From an uncultured Hoeflea sp. (GTDB lineage Bacteria; Pseudomonadota; Alphaproteobacteria; Rhizobiales; Rhizobiaceae): a stretch of 64,000 nucleotides of DNA. The translations under genes were made by a program, and so were the position numbers. Shown here piece after piece: positions 18,360-28,066 of this stretch. Numbering within the stretch: position 1 is the stretch's first letter; every line of letters starts with the position of its first letter. The notes under the pieces were generated by a model. The model saw only the letters and a list, made by a program, of their open reading frames with translations. It did not search any database and was not told where the DNA came from. The stretch spans positions 496,001-560,000 of the forward strand of contig NZ_CANMVK010000002.1 in assembly GCF_947501405.1 (NCBI RefSeq). The letters run 5' to 3'.

Positions 18360-19718
18360 TCAGTCTTCGAGTTGCTCCGGCAGCGCCAGATTGAGCACGA
18401 TGGCGATTGTTGCGGCCGGCAGAAGCCCGCTGGTGAGCAGGATCTGTGCGGTCTTGTTCAGGTGCTGCAGTGCTTCGGGCACCAGTTGCAGCCCGAAGCT
18501 GATCGACAGCGCCGTGGCGAAGATCACCATATTGCGGCGGTTCCAGTTGACCTCCGAGAGCATGTTGACACCTGCCGCGCAGACCATTCCGAACATCACG
18601 ATCACCCCGCCGCCCAGCACGTTGATCGGGATGGTGTTGATCAGCGCCCCGATCTTGGGGATGAAGCCGCAGACGATCAGGAAGATCGCGCCGATGGTGA
18701 CGACATGCCGGCTCATCAACCCGGTCATGGCGATCAGCCCGACATTTTGCGAGAACGATGTGTTGGGCAGGCTGCCGAACACACCGGCCACTGCGGTGCC
18801 GAGACCGTCGGCGAAGGTCGCGCCCCTGATCTCGGTGTCTGTGGCTTCGCGGCCGGCGCCGCCCTTGGTAACACCGGACGTGTCGCCCACGGTTTCAATC
18901 GCCGAGACCACTGCCATGAAGCACATGCCGATGACGATGGCGACGTTGAACTCAAAACCCCATTTGAACGGGATCGGCGGTGCGAAATAGCTCGCCTTGC
19001 CGAGATTGGCGAAACTTACCTGACCCATCAAAAACGCCGCCACATAGCCCACCAGAATGCCGATCAGCACGGCGGCCACCGCGGCAAAGCCACGGGCGAA
19101 GAACTTGATTGCCAGCGTGACGGCAACCACCACCAGCGCCGGGCCCCACATTGCCAGGGTTCCGAATTCCGGATTGCCCATCTTCGGCACGCCACCAGCG
19201 GCGTATTGCACCCCGACCTTGACCAGTGCCAGGCCGATCATCAGCACAATCAGCCCGGTGACCAGCGGCGGCAGCGCATAGCGGATTCGGCCGACAATGA
19301 AGCCCAGCAGAAAATGAAACAGCCCACCGATGATAACCCCGGTCATCAATCCGGCCAGCCCGGCGGTACCGAGCCCGGCCACCGCCGGAATCATGATCGG
19401 CACGAAAGCGAAACTGGTGCCCTGCACGATCGGCAACCGCGCGCCGACCGGTCCCATACCGATGGTTTGCAAGAGTGTGGCGATGCCCGCAAACAGGATC
19501 GACATCTGGATCATATAGGTCATGTCCGGGAAGCCGAGCGCGCCCTGGTCCGAGCCAAACCCAATACCGGCGGCGCCCGCGACGATGATTGCCGGCGTGA
19601 CGTTGGAGACAAACATTGCCAGCACATGCTGGATACCAAGCGGCACCGCAGTGGCGAGCGGCGGCATGTAGTCGGGATCGCGCAATTGTTCCGCGGTTCC
19701 AATCGAAGTGTCGGCCAT
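18360..19718 (-). CDS. NCS2-family nucleobase:cation symporter (xanthine/urate/uracil permease type)
   Basis: 452-aa inner-membrane transporter with about 12-14 helices. It carries the NCS2 marks GTSFAFVPIM and the NAT signature QNVGLIAMTG. I start at the ATG at 19718 with AGAGGAA upstream. The adjacent allantoicase suggests a purine breakdown role, so urate, xanthine or a related purine is likelier than uracil; this rests on context. It may be co-transcribed with the allantoicase gene 190 bp upstream. Confidence 0.87.
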   Translation of the reverse strand: MADTSIGTAEQLRDPDYMPPLATAVPLGIQHVLAMFVSNVTPAIIVAGAAGIGFGSDQGALGFPDMTYMIQMSILFAGIATLLQTIGMGPVGARLPIVQGTSFAFVPIMIPAVAGLGTAGLAGLMTGVIIGGLFHFLLGFIVGRIRYALPPLVTGLIVLMIGLALVKVGVQYAAGGVPKMGNPEFGTLAMWGPALVVVAVTLAIKFFARGFAAVAAVLIGILVGYVAAFLMGQVSFANLGKASYFAPPIPFKWGFEFNVAIVIGMCFMAVVSAIETVGDTSGVTKGGAGREATDTEIRGATFADGLGTAVAGVFGSLPNTSFSQNVGLIAMTGLMSRHVVTIGAIFLIVCGFIPKIGALINTIPINVLGGGVIVMFGMVCAAGVNMLSEVNWNRRNMVIFATALSISFGLQLVPEALQHLNKTAQILLTSGLLPAATIAIVLNLALPEQLED

Positions 19719-19909
19719 GGCCAAATTCCTCTTCCCTCTGGGGCGCCCGGTGCGCCGGTTCGCCGCCCCCATTGCTGGCGAACCGGCGGATTGACCGGTC
19801 CGAAGACCGGCCTTTGTCTTGCCAAACCCGTGCCCGGCTCTTTTTGACCGCGCGGGGATTACTCCTCCTCAGCAAATCCCGTGCCATGCGGCGCGCGGTT
19901 TGCTTGAAC

Positions 19910-20920
19910 TCAGGCGATCCGGCCGCTGAGCTTGAGCCGGCTCACCCCGCCATCAGGGAAAATATTGAGCCGGACGTGGGTAACCGGCCCGATATCGGCA
20001 ATCTGCGCTGAAAGATCGTGCACATGGTCGGCCTTTAGCTTCTGCGGCGCAATCAGCTCCGGCCAGAACATCGAAGCCGTAATGATGGCGTCGCGCGCAT
20101 CCGCACCAAAATCGCTCATATCGGCGGCTTGGATCGAGCAGGAATCAGGGAAATTGCCCTTGAAATAGGCAGTGTCGACGATTGCGCCCGAGAGCACGCC
20201 GCGTGCGCCAAGCGCAATCACGATCCACTCGTTGCCGGGCACGCGGCGTCGGCTGGTCTCCCAGCCATCGCCCATGTTTTCGCCGCGCCCGGGGGCAAGC
20301 AGCCGGTGATAGGCGCCGTAATGGGCATCGGAAAAGCCCACGATCCGGCCACCATTGAGCGAGGCCGACAGCTCGATCTCAGCGTCGCCCACTGTTGCCG
20401 CATCGAGATGCGGCTGACCGAAAACCCGGAGCCGCGCCACACCCCCGTCGGGATAGATGTGAAGCCGCACATGGGTGAAGATGCCGTCTGTGGAGGAGGC
20501 GAAATAATGATGCGCATCCGGGCCCAGCGGCGACGTCTCCAGCACCTCGGTCCACTCGGTCGTCTCGTCGGGATCGCCAGTTGCAGTGCAGGCCTCGATC
20601 CGCGCTGCCGGAGGGTAATTGCCGGTAAAATGCGAGGTGTCGACGTCGAATCCGTCGATCCGGCCGGCCGTTGCAAGCCGCACAATGGCCGTGTCGTGAC
20701 CAAGCACGCGCTTGCGCCGACTTTCCCATCCATCCATCCATTTGCCGTTGTCATCATATTTGTCTTCGATGAAAACCGCCGGCTTGTCGTCCAGCATCCG
20801 CGTAAGCGGCGCGAAAAACTCGTCAGTGACGAAGATGCCCTCGGCGCCCAGTCCGCCCGAGGCGAGATTGACGCTGTCGCGGGCAAAGCCGGGAACTGCG
20901 GCCGGCAGGGAATCACTCAT
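19910..20920 (-). CDS. alc: Allantoicase
   Basis: Hydrolyses allantoate to ureidoglycolate and urea in the purine degradation route. 336 aa built of two homologous allantoicase repeats: the first around GWESRRKR...DGFDVDTSHFTGNYPP and the second around GWETSRRR...SGAIVDTAYFKGNFPDS, each ending in an HVRL.IYPDGGVxRL / HVRLNIFPDGGVSRL strand pair. The N-terminal VNLASGGLGAEGIFVTDEFF is also typical. I start at the ATG at 20920, with AGGAG upstream. Uricase and allantoinase are not seen in this window. Confidence 0.92.
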   Translation of the reverse strand: MSDSLPAAVPGFARDSVNLASGGLGAEGIFVTDEFFAPLTRMLDDKPAVFIEDKYDDNGKWMDGWESRRKRVLGHDTAIVRLATAGRIDGFDVDTSHFTGNYPPAARIEACTATGDPDETTEWTEVLETSPLGPDAHHYFASSTDGIFTHVRLHIYPDGGVARLRVFGQPHLDAATVGDAEIELSASLNGGRIVGFSDAHYGAYHRLLAPGRGENMGDGWETSRRRVPGNEWIVIALGARGVLSGAIVDTAYFKGNFPDSCSIQAADMSDFGADARDAIITASMFWPELIAPQKLKADHVHDLSAQIADIGPVTHVRLNIFPDGGVSRLKLSGRIA

Positions 20921-21001
20921 GGGGTACTCCTGAATACGGACCCGGACCGGTGGCGCCGGGTGTGCGAAGACCATCGTATCCGAGTAAAATCGGATTCGGT
21001 T

Positions 21002-21937
21002 TCAAATTTTTCCGGAAGATGTTGAAGCGGCAATCCGCTCTATCTCGGCCCGCGTGCCCTTGATCACGTGGTCGATGAACAGCTTGACCTTGGGGTCCTG
21101 CAGCCGCTTGTGAGGATAGAGGCAGGAGAACGGCTGAGGCACCGGCGGCGTCGCCTTGGCGACCTCGATCAGGCTGCCATCGTCGAGATGGCTCGCCACG
21201 TCATAGCGGGTTTTGCTTGCAATACCGCAGTCCGCCAGGGCCCAGGCGGTCAGCACATCGCCATCGTCGCTTTCAAGCGATCCTTCCGGATGAAATCCGC
21301 GGACCTCGCCATCGACCGCCAGGTTCCAGAAGAACTCGGTCGCGCCGGGATATCGCAGAAGCAGGCATTTGTGCTTGGACGACATGATCTCGTCGCCGTC
21401 CGCGGGCATGCCGTGCTCCTCGACATAGGCGGGTGAGGCGACCAGCACCCGCTCGAACTCATGAATAGCCCGCACCCGCAAATCCGAATCGGGTAGCGGC
21501 CCGAGCACGAAAGCCGCGTCGAGCCCTTCCTGGGCGATGTCGACCTTGCGGTCGGACAGTCTGAGCCGGACGTTGATGTCGGGATACTCCGCCTTGAAGG
21601 CGGGGATCAGCGGTGCGACGAGCTTTTTGCCCAACGCCAGCGGCGCGGAGATGAACAAGGTGCCCTTGGGCTGCGCGGTAATCTCGGCAATGCCGCCCTC
21701 GACTTCGCGGATTGTGTCGAGGATCTTGATTGCGCCCTTGTAGAACAACTCACCATGGGCGGTGGCGCGCAGGCTGCGGGTGGTGCGGTTGAAAAGCCGC
21801 ACGCCAAGGCTCTTTTCCAGGTCCGAAATCCGGCTTGACGACACCGCCGCCGACACCCGCAAATCCCGTGCCGCCGCCGACATGCTGCCGAGCTCATAAA
21901 CGCGCACAAACGTCTTGAGCATGTCCACATAAGCCAT
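21002..21937 (-). CDS. LysR-family transcriptional regulator
   Basis: 311 aa. N-terminal winged helix with LKTFVRVYELGSMSAAARDLRVSAA and the linker start LEKSLGVRLFNRTTRSLRAT, then a periplasmic-binding-like effector domain. It resembles the CrgA/DmlR-type subgroup. Start chosen at the ATG at 21937, where GGGGGA has a normal 7-base spacing; the ATG two codons earlier is too close. It lies upstream of allantoicase on the same strand, with 81 bp between them, so it may or may not control the purine genes. Confidence 0.85.
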   Translation of the reverse strand: MAYVDMLKTFVRVYELGSMSAAARDLRVSAAVSSSRISDLEKSLGVRLFNRTTRSLRATAHGELFYKGAIKILDTIREVEGGIAEITAQPKGTLFISAPLALGKKLVAPLIPAFKAEYPDINVRLRLSDRKVDIAQEGLDAAFVLGPLPDSDLRVRAIHEFERVLVASPAYVEEHGMPADGDEIMSSKHKCLLLRYPGATEFFWNLAVDGEVRGFHPEGSLESDDGDVLTAWALADCGIASKTRYDVASHLDDGSLIEVAKATPPVPQPFSCLYPHKRLQDPKVKLFIDHVIKGTRAEIERIAASTSSGKI

Positions 21938-22127
21938 GATCATTTCCCCCCATCGACCGTCGACCGTCAGATTGACCTCGCGGCCGCGACTGCCTGTATC
22001 TGGACAATTATCCGCAAAAATCAGAAAGCCAAGCACATTACCTTGCAAGTCATGATAATCCGGCTTTCGCCGTGACGCAATCGCTCAATGCCGCGCATTC
22101 GTAGCGGCGCCTGGGAAGCGGCCATGA

Positions 22128-22610
22128 TCAGCCGTGGCGCTCAAGCCGCACCAGCGCCAAATCAAGGGCCGAGAGAAAGCGCGACCGGTCAGCCTTCGAG
22201 AACGGCGCCGGGCCACCCACCTGGGCGCCGCCGGCCCTGAGATCCGCCATGATCGAGCGGGTCGCCACCGCCATCCCGATGGAATCAGCCGTGAAGGGCT
22301 TGCCGGTCGGCCCCAGCACGGCCGACGCGCCGGCGGCTAGGCAGCGTTCCGCCAATAAAATGTCGGCGGTCACCACCACCGACCGCCGCGTCACATGCTC
22401 GACAACACGGTCGTCGGCGGCGTCGAACTTGCCTGGCACGATCTCGCGTTCGACCAGCGGATCGGACTCGATCCGGAAGAACGAATTGGAGACGAAGGTG
22501 ACCTTGACGCCATGCCTGAGCGCCACTTTCACGCATTCCTCGCGCACCGGACAGGCATCGGCGTCGACCAGCAGGCGAATGGGCAGGATGTCTTGATCAA
22601 TCGGGTTCAT
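22128..22610 (-). CDS. YaiI/YqxD (DUF188, UPF0178) family protein
   Basis: 160 aa. The family signature DADACPV opens the protein, and VVTADILLAERCLAAGASAVLGP and FTADSIGMAVATR blocks follow; the fold is PIN-like, so a nuclease-type activity has been proposed, but no function is established. Separate from the arginine operon downstream-to-upstream (70 bp gap). Confidence 0.87.
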   Translation of the reverse strand: MNPIDQDILPIRLLVDADACPVREECVKVALRHGVKVTFVSNSFFRIESDPLVEREIVPGKFDAADDRVVEHVTRRSVVVTADILLAERCLAAGASAVLGPTGKPFTADSIGMAVATRSIMADLRAGGAQVGGPAPFSKADRSRFLSALDLALVRLERHG

Positions 22611-22680
22611 GGCCGAGCCTTACCCGCTCCGCCGCCGGACGCCAAGACGGCGATTGCCGCCCGGGCGAAATCGATACCGG

Positions 22681-23733
22681 TCAGGCGGGTTCGGCGGCGC
22701 GGGTGAGCATGCCGAACAGGTCGCGCGGATCGTCGGGATCGGCGATCATGTCGAGTTGCTGGAAATGACCGGTCTTCAGGCCCCGCTCATAGACATATTT
22801 GAGCGCTGAGAAATCCTCGATGGCGAAGCCGACACCATCAAACAGCGTGATCTGCGAGGCCGAGCGGCGTCCTTCGGACTGGCCGGTGATCACTTGCCAC
22901 AATTCCGTGACCGGATGATCCTCCGCCATCTGCTGGATCTCGCCTTCGATGCGGGTCTGCGGCGGATATTCGACGAAGATGTCCGATCTCAGCAAAATGT
23001 CGCGGTGCAGCTCGGTCTTGCCCGGGCAATCGCCGCCAATGGCGTTGATGTGGATGCCATCGCCGATCATGTTGTCGGTCAGGATGGTCGCGAGTTGCTT
23101 GTCGGCCGTGCAGGTTGTGACAATCTCGGCGCCCTCCATGGCCTCCTGCGAGGAGGTGCAGGGTGTGACCGAGAGCCCGCGCCCCGCCAGGTTTGCGGCG
23201 CATTTGCGCGTCGCCGCTTCGTCAATGTCGTAAAGCCGGACATGGTCTATGCCGACCACCGACTTGAACGCCAGAGCCTGGAACTCGGATTGCGCGCCAT
23301 TGCCGATCATCGCCATGGTGTGCGCGCCCTTGGGCGCCAGATGCCGCGCCGCCATTGCGGATGTGGCTGCAGTTCTCAGCGCGGTGAGCACCGTCATTTC
23401 CGACAACAACACGGGATAGCCCGAGGAGACCTCGGCCAACAGCCCGAAGGCGGTGACGGTCTGCAGCCCCTCGCGGGTGTTCTTCGGATGACCGTTGACA
23501 TATTTGAAGCCGTAGAGCTCGCCATCCGAAGTTGGCATCAATTCGATTACGCCCACATCCGAATGACTTCCGATCCGCGGGGTCTTGTCGAACAGCGGCC
23601 AGCGGGTGAAATCATGCTCGATCGTGTCGGCCAGTTCCTTCAGCATGGTTTCGATGCCGATCGAATGCACCAGCCGCATCATGTTTTCGACGCTGATAAA
23701 GGGAACATAGGCCAGATGTGAGGGCGGGGTCAT
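22681..23733 (-). CDS. Ornithine cyclodeaminase
   Basis: Converts ornithine to proline and ammonia with bound NAD. 350 aa, normal length. The Rossmann motif MIGNGAQSEFQALAF and the OCD signature INAIGGDCPGKTEL are clear, and the N-terminal MMRLVHSIGIETML region matches the ornithine cyclodeaminase/mu-crystallin family. Its ATG overlaps the CtlX-like stop (ATGA); together with arginase upstream it takes arginine to proline. Confidence 0.9.
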   Translation of the reverse strand: MTPPSHLAYVPFISVENMMRLVHSIGIETMLKELADTIEHDFTRWPLFDKTPRIGSHSDVGVIELMPTSDGELYGFKYVNGHPKNTREGLQTVTAFGLLAEVSSGYPVLLSEMTVLTALRTAATSAMAARHLAPKGAHTMAMIGNGAQSEFQALAFKSVVGIDHVRLYDIDEAATRKCAANLAGRGLSVTPCTSSQEAMEGAEIVTTCTADKQLATILTDNMIGDGIHINAIGGDCPGKTELHRDILLRSDIFVEYPPQTRIEGEIQQMAEDHPVTELWQVITGQSEGRRSASQITLFDGVGFAIEDFSALKYVYERGLKTGHFQQLDMIADPDDPRDLFGMLTRAAEPA

Positions 23734-24704
23734 AGCGGCTCTCCAGATTGTTGAGTAAGCGCGAAGCGGGGCGTGAGATGAATACCGGCGATCATGCAGC
23801 GGACCGATCCGCCGGCCAGTTCAATAGTGGGAACGTCCAGCGGCAGCACTGGCAACAGCGACTCGAGCCGTGTCCGGTTTTGCGGGCTAAGACTGTCATG
23901 GGCCGTGCGCGATAGTGCCAGTATCCGCCCTGAACCGCCGGTCAGTTCAATCGCGTTGCCGGCAAATCCTGAAATTTCGGCATGTGTCAGTGCTATGACC
24001 TCGCGCCCGCTTTGCTCAAGCCGGTCGACAATTTCAGAACGCCGTACCGGAGACACGATGGAATCAAGGCCGACGATGGCCAGTTCGGTGCCCACGCACA
24101 TCAGCACATTGGTGTGGTAGATCTCCTGACCTTCAGCGTCGCGGGCCTCGAACACCATCGGCTCATAGCCGAAACTGGAGCAAAACCGCTCCAGCGCTAT
24201 GGGATCGGCGCGGTTTGAGCGGGCCACAAAGGCCAGACGGCCGATATGATCAAGCACCATCGCGCCGGTTCCTTCCAGGAACAGCCCGTCCTCTTCAAGT
24301 CCGGAATAGTCGATCACCTCCTGCACCCGGAAATGGCGCTTGAGGAAATCGATCACATCCATGCGCCGCTCCCGCCGCCGCGACGGCGCATGCATCGGAT
24401 AGATCGCGATATGGCCACCGGCGTGCGTGGAAAACCAATTGTTCGGAAACACAGAGTCCGGTGTATCCCGGCTGCCATCATCCTCGAAAACATTGACCTT
24501 TACACCGGCCCCCCGGAGCGTCTCGACCGCTTTATCGAACTCGCAAAGGGCCTGTTTGGCGATGTCCGCGCGTCCGGAATGCGCCGGCTGCTGAAATCCG
24601 TTGTCGGACAATGTCTCGGGATTGGAATGAAACGCGTGCGGGCGGATCATCACCACCGTATCGGGAGCCTGCATGAGATTACGGCGAACATGGTGCAGGG
24701 TCAT
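23730..24704 (-). CDS. ctlX: CtlX-like amidinohydrolase (citrulline/dimethylarginine hydrolase family)
   Basis: 324 aa, amidinotransferase/pentein fold. Visible elements are PDSVFPNNWFSTH (substrate-binding Asp/Asn region), LEGTGAMVLDH (catalytic Glu region), YHTNVLMCVG (catalytic His) and SVRCMIAGIHL with the likely nucleophilic Cys near the C-terminus. The family includes CtlX, described in citrulline utilisation, and related dimethylarginine hydrolases. I start at the ATG at 24704, which overlaps the arginase stop by one base; a GTG one codon earlier also exists. It feeds ornithine or citrulline carbon into the same pathway as its neighbours. Confidence 0.82.
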   Translation of the reverse strand: MTLHHVRRNLMQAPDTVVMIRPHAFHSNPETLSDNGFQQPAHSGRADIAKQALCEFDKAVETLRGAGVKVNVFEDDGSRDTPDSVFPNNWFSTHAGGHIAIYPMHAPSRRRERRMDVIDFLKRHFRVQEVIDYSGLEEDGLFLEGTGAMVLDHIGRLAFVARSNRADPIALERFCSSFGYEPMVFEARDAEGQEIYHTNVLMCVGTELAIVGLDSIVSPVRRSEIVDRLEQSGREVIALTHAEISGFAGNAIELTGGSGRILALSRTAHDSLSPQNRTRLESLLPVLPLDVPTIELAGGSVRCMIAGIHLTPRFALTQQSGEPL

Positions 24705-25624
24705 CACACGCTCCTGTTTGCGCGGTCGAACACGGTGCGGCCCATCAGGCTGGCGGTGAGATCAACCATCAGCTTCGCGGTGCGGCCGCGCTCGTCAAGA
24801 AACGGGTTGAGTTCGACCAGGTCGAGCGATGTCACCAGTTCCGATTCATGCAGCATCTCCATCACCAGATGGGCTTCGCGGAAGGTGGCGCCGCCGGGCA
24901 CGGTGGTGCCAACGGCCGGAGCGATGCCGGGATCGAGGAAGTCGACATCCAGCGACACATGTAAAAGACCGTTTGCGGCAGACACCTGTTCGAGAAAGGC
25001 GCGGAGCGGTGAGACGAAGCCGCGCTCATCGAGTTCGCGCATGTCGAGCGGCGTGATCGCGTGATCGCGCAGCGCAGCACGTTCGGCCGGATCGATCGAG
25101 CGGATCCCGAACAGGCAGATCCGATCGGCGGGCACCGGATCGGGAAACGCCGGAAACGCCTCAAACCCGGCTCGCCCGGAGATATAGGAAACCGGCGTGC
25201 CGTGCAGATTGCCGGATTTTGTGGTCAGCGGCGTGTGAAAATCACTATGGGCGTCGAGCCACAACACGAACAGGGGCCGTCCTTGCTGGCGAGCATGGGC
25301 CGCAACGCCGGCAACCGTGCCCAGCGACAGGCTGTGATCGCCGCCCAGGAACACCGGAAATCCTTCGGCCATCGCGGTCTGCGCGGCGTGGGCAAGCGCT
25401 TCGGTCCAGCCCACGGTTTCGGCCAGCGAATGCACGGCTGCGTTGGGGCAGGAGGCAGGCTCGGCCGGCCGCGCCGCGACATCGCCATGGTCGCTCACGG
25501 TACAGCCGAGATCTTCAAGCGTCGCCGCGAGACCGGCGACCCGGTAGGCGGCGGGGCCCATCAGACAGCCCGGATTGGATTGCCCGCTGTCCACCGGCGC
25601 GCCGACCAGAATGCAATGCGTCAT
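24704..25624 (-). CDS. rocF: Arginase
   Basis: Hydrolyses arginine to ornithine and urea. 306 aa, typical. The two-manganese site is complete: GGDHS, LDAHSDFH and DVDFLDP. AVGTTVPGG is the usual following loop. I start at the ATG at 25624, with AGGGAG eight bases upstream, in place of the upstream ATG at 25639 that lacks a site. First gene of the arginase-ctlX-ocd operon, divergent from an Lrp/AsnC gene. Confidence 0.93.
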   Translation of the reverse strand: MTHCILVGAPVDSGQSNPGCLMGPAAYRVAGLAATLEDLGCTVSDHGDVAARPAEPASCPNAAVHSLAETVGWTEALAHAAQTAMAEGFPVFLGGDHSLSLGTVAGVAAHARQQGRPLFVLWLDAHSDFHTPLTTKSGNLHGTPVSYISGRAGFEAFPAFPDPVPADRICLFGIRSIDPAERAALRDHAITPLDMRELDERGFVSPLRAFLEQVSAANGLLHVSLDVDFLDPGIAPAVGTTVPGGATFREAHLVMEMLHESELVTSLDLVELNPFLDERGRTAKLMVDLTASLMGRTVFDRANRSV

Positions 25625-25876
25625 CGAATACTCCCTCATTTGCCGGTCAATCTGCGAAAAAGCATTGTCGGGCGAAATCGGTGATTTTGGCGGTTTGCAC
25701 CCTCAATTGGCGGATTTGTCAGCCCCGCTTTCCAATTTGGCACCTTACGTCTGTCGGAGATGGTTTGATTGCTGTCGAACAGATGACGAATCGGAGGCGG
25801 CCTTTACGTTTTGCACAATTGAAGTTTCCGGATATGATCACTTCGGAAAGTGCATCAATCAATTCGGTAGCAACTC
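25625..25876. promoter_or_regulatory. Divergent promoter region between arginase and Lrp/AsnC genes
   Basis: 252 bp, AT-richer than the surrounding genes, holding both outward promoters. Lrp-type regulators of arginine operons normally bind such a region. I could not pick out a single convincing operator by eye. Confidence 0.5.
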
Positions 25877-26320
25877 ATGTCTGTGTTGGACGATCTCGAT
25901 CTCAAGCTGATCAGTGCGCTCAGGCGGGACGGCCGGGCCTCGATTTCCGAGCTTGCCGGCCGCCTGAAAGTGGCCCGGGCGACCGTACGCAGCCGCATCG
26001 AGCGGTTGATTGCCAGCGGCGAGATCGCCGGATTTACGGTTCTAACCAAGGCAGATGTCACGGCCGCTCCGGTGCGTGCGCTGACACTGATTTGCATTGA
26101 GGGCAGGGGGACCGAGCGCATCGTCGCCCATTTGCAGGGCATGCCCGCGGTTCAGGCAGTGCATTCCACCAATGGCCGCTGGGACCTGATCATCGAGCTG
26201 GCAACCGAAACCCTGCAGGAGCTTGACGATGTGCTGGTGCGCATTCGCCGGTTCGAGGGGATCACCTCCAGCGAGACCAATCTCTACCTGTCCTCGCGCC
26301 GCCCGGTGACCTCGCGATAA
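25877..26320 (+). CDS. Lrp/AsnC-family transcriptional regulator
   Basis: 147 aa. N-terminal helix-turn-helix (LDLKLISALRRDGRASISELAGRLKVARATVR is the recognition region) and C-terminal RAM/AsnC ligand-binding domain ending in GITSSETNLYLSS, the usual family ending. Probable arginine- or ornithine-responsive activator of the divergent arginase operon, by analogy with other alphaproteobacterial arginase operons. Confidence 0.88.
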   Translation: MSVLDDLDLKLISALRRDGRASISELAGRLKVARATVRSRIERLIASGEIAGFTVLTKADVTAAPVRALTLICIEGRGTERIVAHLQGMPAVQAVHSTNGRWDLIIELATETLQELDDVLVRIRRFEGITSSETNLYLSSRRPVTSR

Positions 26321-26478
26321 CGCCGTTGCCGGCCAGCCGCAGCGCGCAAACCGCCGGGCGCAGATGCGCGCCGCCACGCTTTAATACAGGCAACGGCATC
26401 GCTCCCGGCACCTGCGGACCAAAGGATCCGGATCCTGATCCTCAAAGGTCCCATCATCAGGGCTCCCGCGCTCAGCAA

Positions 26479-26513
26479 AAAGCCCGCAAACCGGAAAAGG
26501 TGTGCGGGCCTTT
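26479..26513. terminator. Rho-independent terminator
   Basis: AAAGCCCGCA and TGCGGGCCTTT form a stem around a 14-base loop, with runs of A on the left and T on the right. It is best placed to end the minus-strand MipA/OmpV gene and may also end the Lrp/AsnC transcript from the other side. Confidence 0.75.
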
Positions 26514-26565
26514 CAATTGCGCATGCAAAGCCTGCGAATCGGCCAGTTCGATCGGCTTGGTCCGA

Positions 26566-27342
26566 TCAGAAGCCGATGTCGAAGCGGCGCAGCACGCCGA
26601 AAGACAAAGTGTACTGGTCTTTTGAGCCTTGGGTGGTGATCGGCGAACTGGCCGCATCGCCCACAAGGCGGTTCCAGCTGGCGCCTGCCTCGACGGCCCA
26701 GTAGTCGTCCACCTGATAGCGCAGGCCGGCTTCCAGCCCAGCGCTGATCAATCCGCCGCCAGTGGTGGTTGCGGGAAATGCCGCGGATGCTTCCGCAGCG
26801 GTCACGCCGAAATAGGTGTTGGTGAAGGTGCTGTCAGCGAAGCCGAGCCGCGGGCCGCCGTGGAAGGTCCACTGGTCGTCGGGCTTGAGGATATAATCGG
26901 CGCCCAGCTCGCCGCGGATGCCTTCGTGCCCGCCAAAGCCGCGGCGCAGCGCACCCATCACCCGGAAACTTCCGATCTGGTATTTCGCCGCAGCGCCGAG
27001 TTCCACCGCGGTGTCGATTGTGTTGAGCCCCACAAGTTCCGGTGAATCGGAAACCGAGCGCTCGCCGACAATCGAGATCGACGGACTGAGCGAAAATCCT
27101 TCATCGGATCCGCCGCCGATTGTGAAACCATTAGGCAATTCCAGCCGCTTGAGCCGGAACAGCGGCGTCGGCGACAGCACAAAATCGCTTGCACCGAAAT
27201 AGCGCGGCGTCATGGTTCCGGCCGCGCCCAGTTCAAAGGAAATCCCGGGTCCGGAGGTTGCGGAATCCTGTGCCAGGGCGATTGGCGCTGCAAGTAAGCT
27301 TGCGGCGGCGGTGGCCGTGGCGAAACGAGAAACTCTGGTCAT
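26566..27342 (-). CDS. MipA/OmpV-family outer membrane protein
   Basis: 258 aa with a Sec signal peptide (SRFATATAAASLLAAPIALA, cleaved before QDS) and alternating outer-membrane strands ending in an aromatic residue (FDIGF). Family hallmarks are the early TPRYFGASDFVLSPTPLFR segment and the repeated G-rich beta strands. MipA/OmpV proteins are outer-membrane beta-barrels; some act as scaffolds or porin-like channels, with no general role known. The start at 27342 opens into the signal peptide; a start 14 codons upstream is possible. Confidence 0.85.
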   Translation of the reverse strand: MTRVSRFATATAAASLLAAPIALAQDSATSGPGISFELGAAGTMTPRYFGASDFVLSPTPLFRLKRLELPNGFTIGGGSDEGFSLSPSISIVGERSVSDSPELVGLNTIDTAVELGAAAKYQIGSFRVMGALRRGFGGHEGIRGELGADYILKPDDQWTFHGGPRLGFADSTFTNTYFGVTAAEASAAFPATTTGGGLISAGLEAGLRYQVDDYWAVEAGASWNRLVGDAASSPITTQGSKDQYTLSFGVLRRFDIGF

Positions 27343-27586
27343 GTGGCGGTATCCCGGCAAACGAGCTGTATTGTGTGAATGCACTCACCATAGAAGCGGC
27401 AGGTTAACAAGTCCCGGCCGCGGCGACAGTCAGCGCGCATTTGTTCCGTCCGCCGGGCCTTTGCCGGTCCGGACAAGGCGAAGCCCTAGCCATTGATTGC
27501 GGCGCGATCAAGGGCGGCTGGTCCCTGATTGGCCGTATCTGTCTCCGGTGCGCCGGGCCTTCCTGCAGGCACCACCGGCCGAAGGG

Positions 27587-27820
27587 TCATACCTTGCCGA
27601 TTTGCGCCATCACCGGTCCCGGCTGGCGGCGAGGCCTGCCCGCACGCAGTTCACTGCGCACCCGCTCACGTGCGGTCTCGACGCTGTCGATCACCTCGGT
27701 ACAGCCGGCGCGGCGTTTGGCGGACAGGAATGATTGCATCCGCGCATCGAGATCGCGAAGCCGGTCGTGGCGGTGGGTGACGCTGGCGCCGGGCTGAATT
27801 GCAAAGGGATTGAAGATCAT
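27587..27820 (-). CDS. Small hypothetical protein
   Basis: 77 aa, MIFNPFAIQPGASVTHR..., with a basic C-terminal half (ARERVRSELRAGRPRRQ). I do not recognise it. It is supported only by an open frame, a plausible GGCCGAG before the ATG and a charged-helix composition; it sits 246 bp from the DUF465-like gene on the same strand. Confidence 0.4.
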   Translation of the reverse strand: MIFNPFAIQPGASVTHRHDRLRDLDARMQSFLSAKRRAGCTEVIDSVETARERVRSELRAGRPRRQPGPVMAQIGKV

Positions 27821-28066
27821 GGCTCGGCCTTTCGGAGCATGGGGTCTGTGGTCGCAATCGCGCACGGGCCTGAGGGATAGGCCGTCGCGTACAACGTGGA
27901 ACGGGTTGAGGTGGCGGTTGCGCGCCTTAAGCGGCGTTTACCAAGCATCGCTTTGGTGAAACTCGGGCGATGCTCTGGTTTGGAATATTCGGGACCGGGC
28001 GCAACGCCGTCGCAGTCGGGGCCGGGCGTGACCGCTCCGACTTGCACCCGATCCCATGGCCCCTGC

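Noticed and set aside
18372-19847. 491-codon plus-strand frame opposite the NCS2 permease
   Set aside because: Antisense shadow with His/Arg/Asp-rich composition typical of reversed GC-rich membrane genes.
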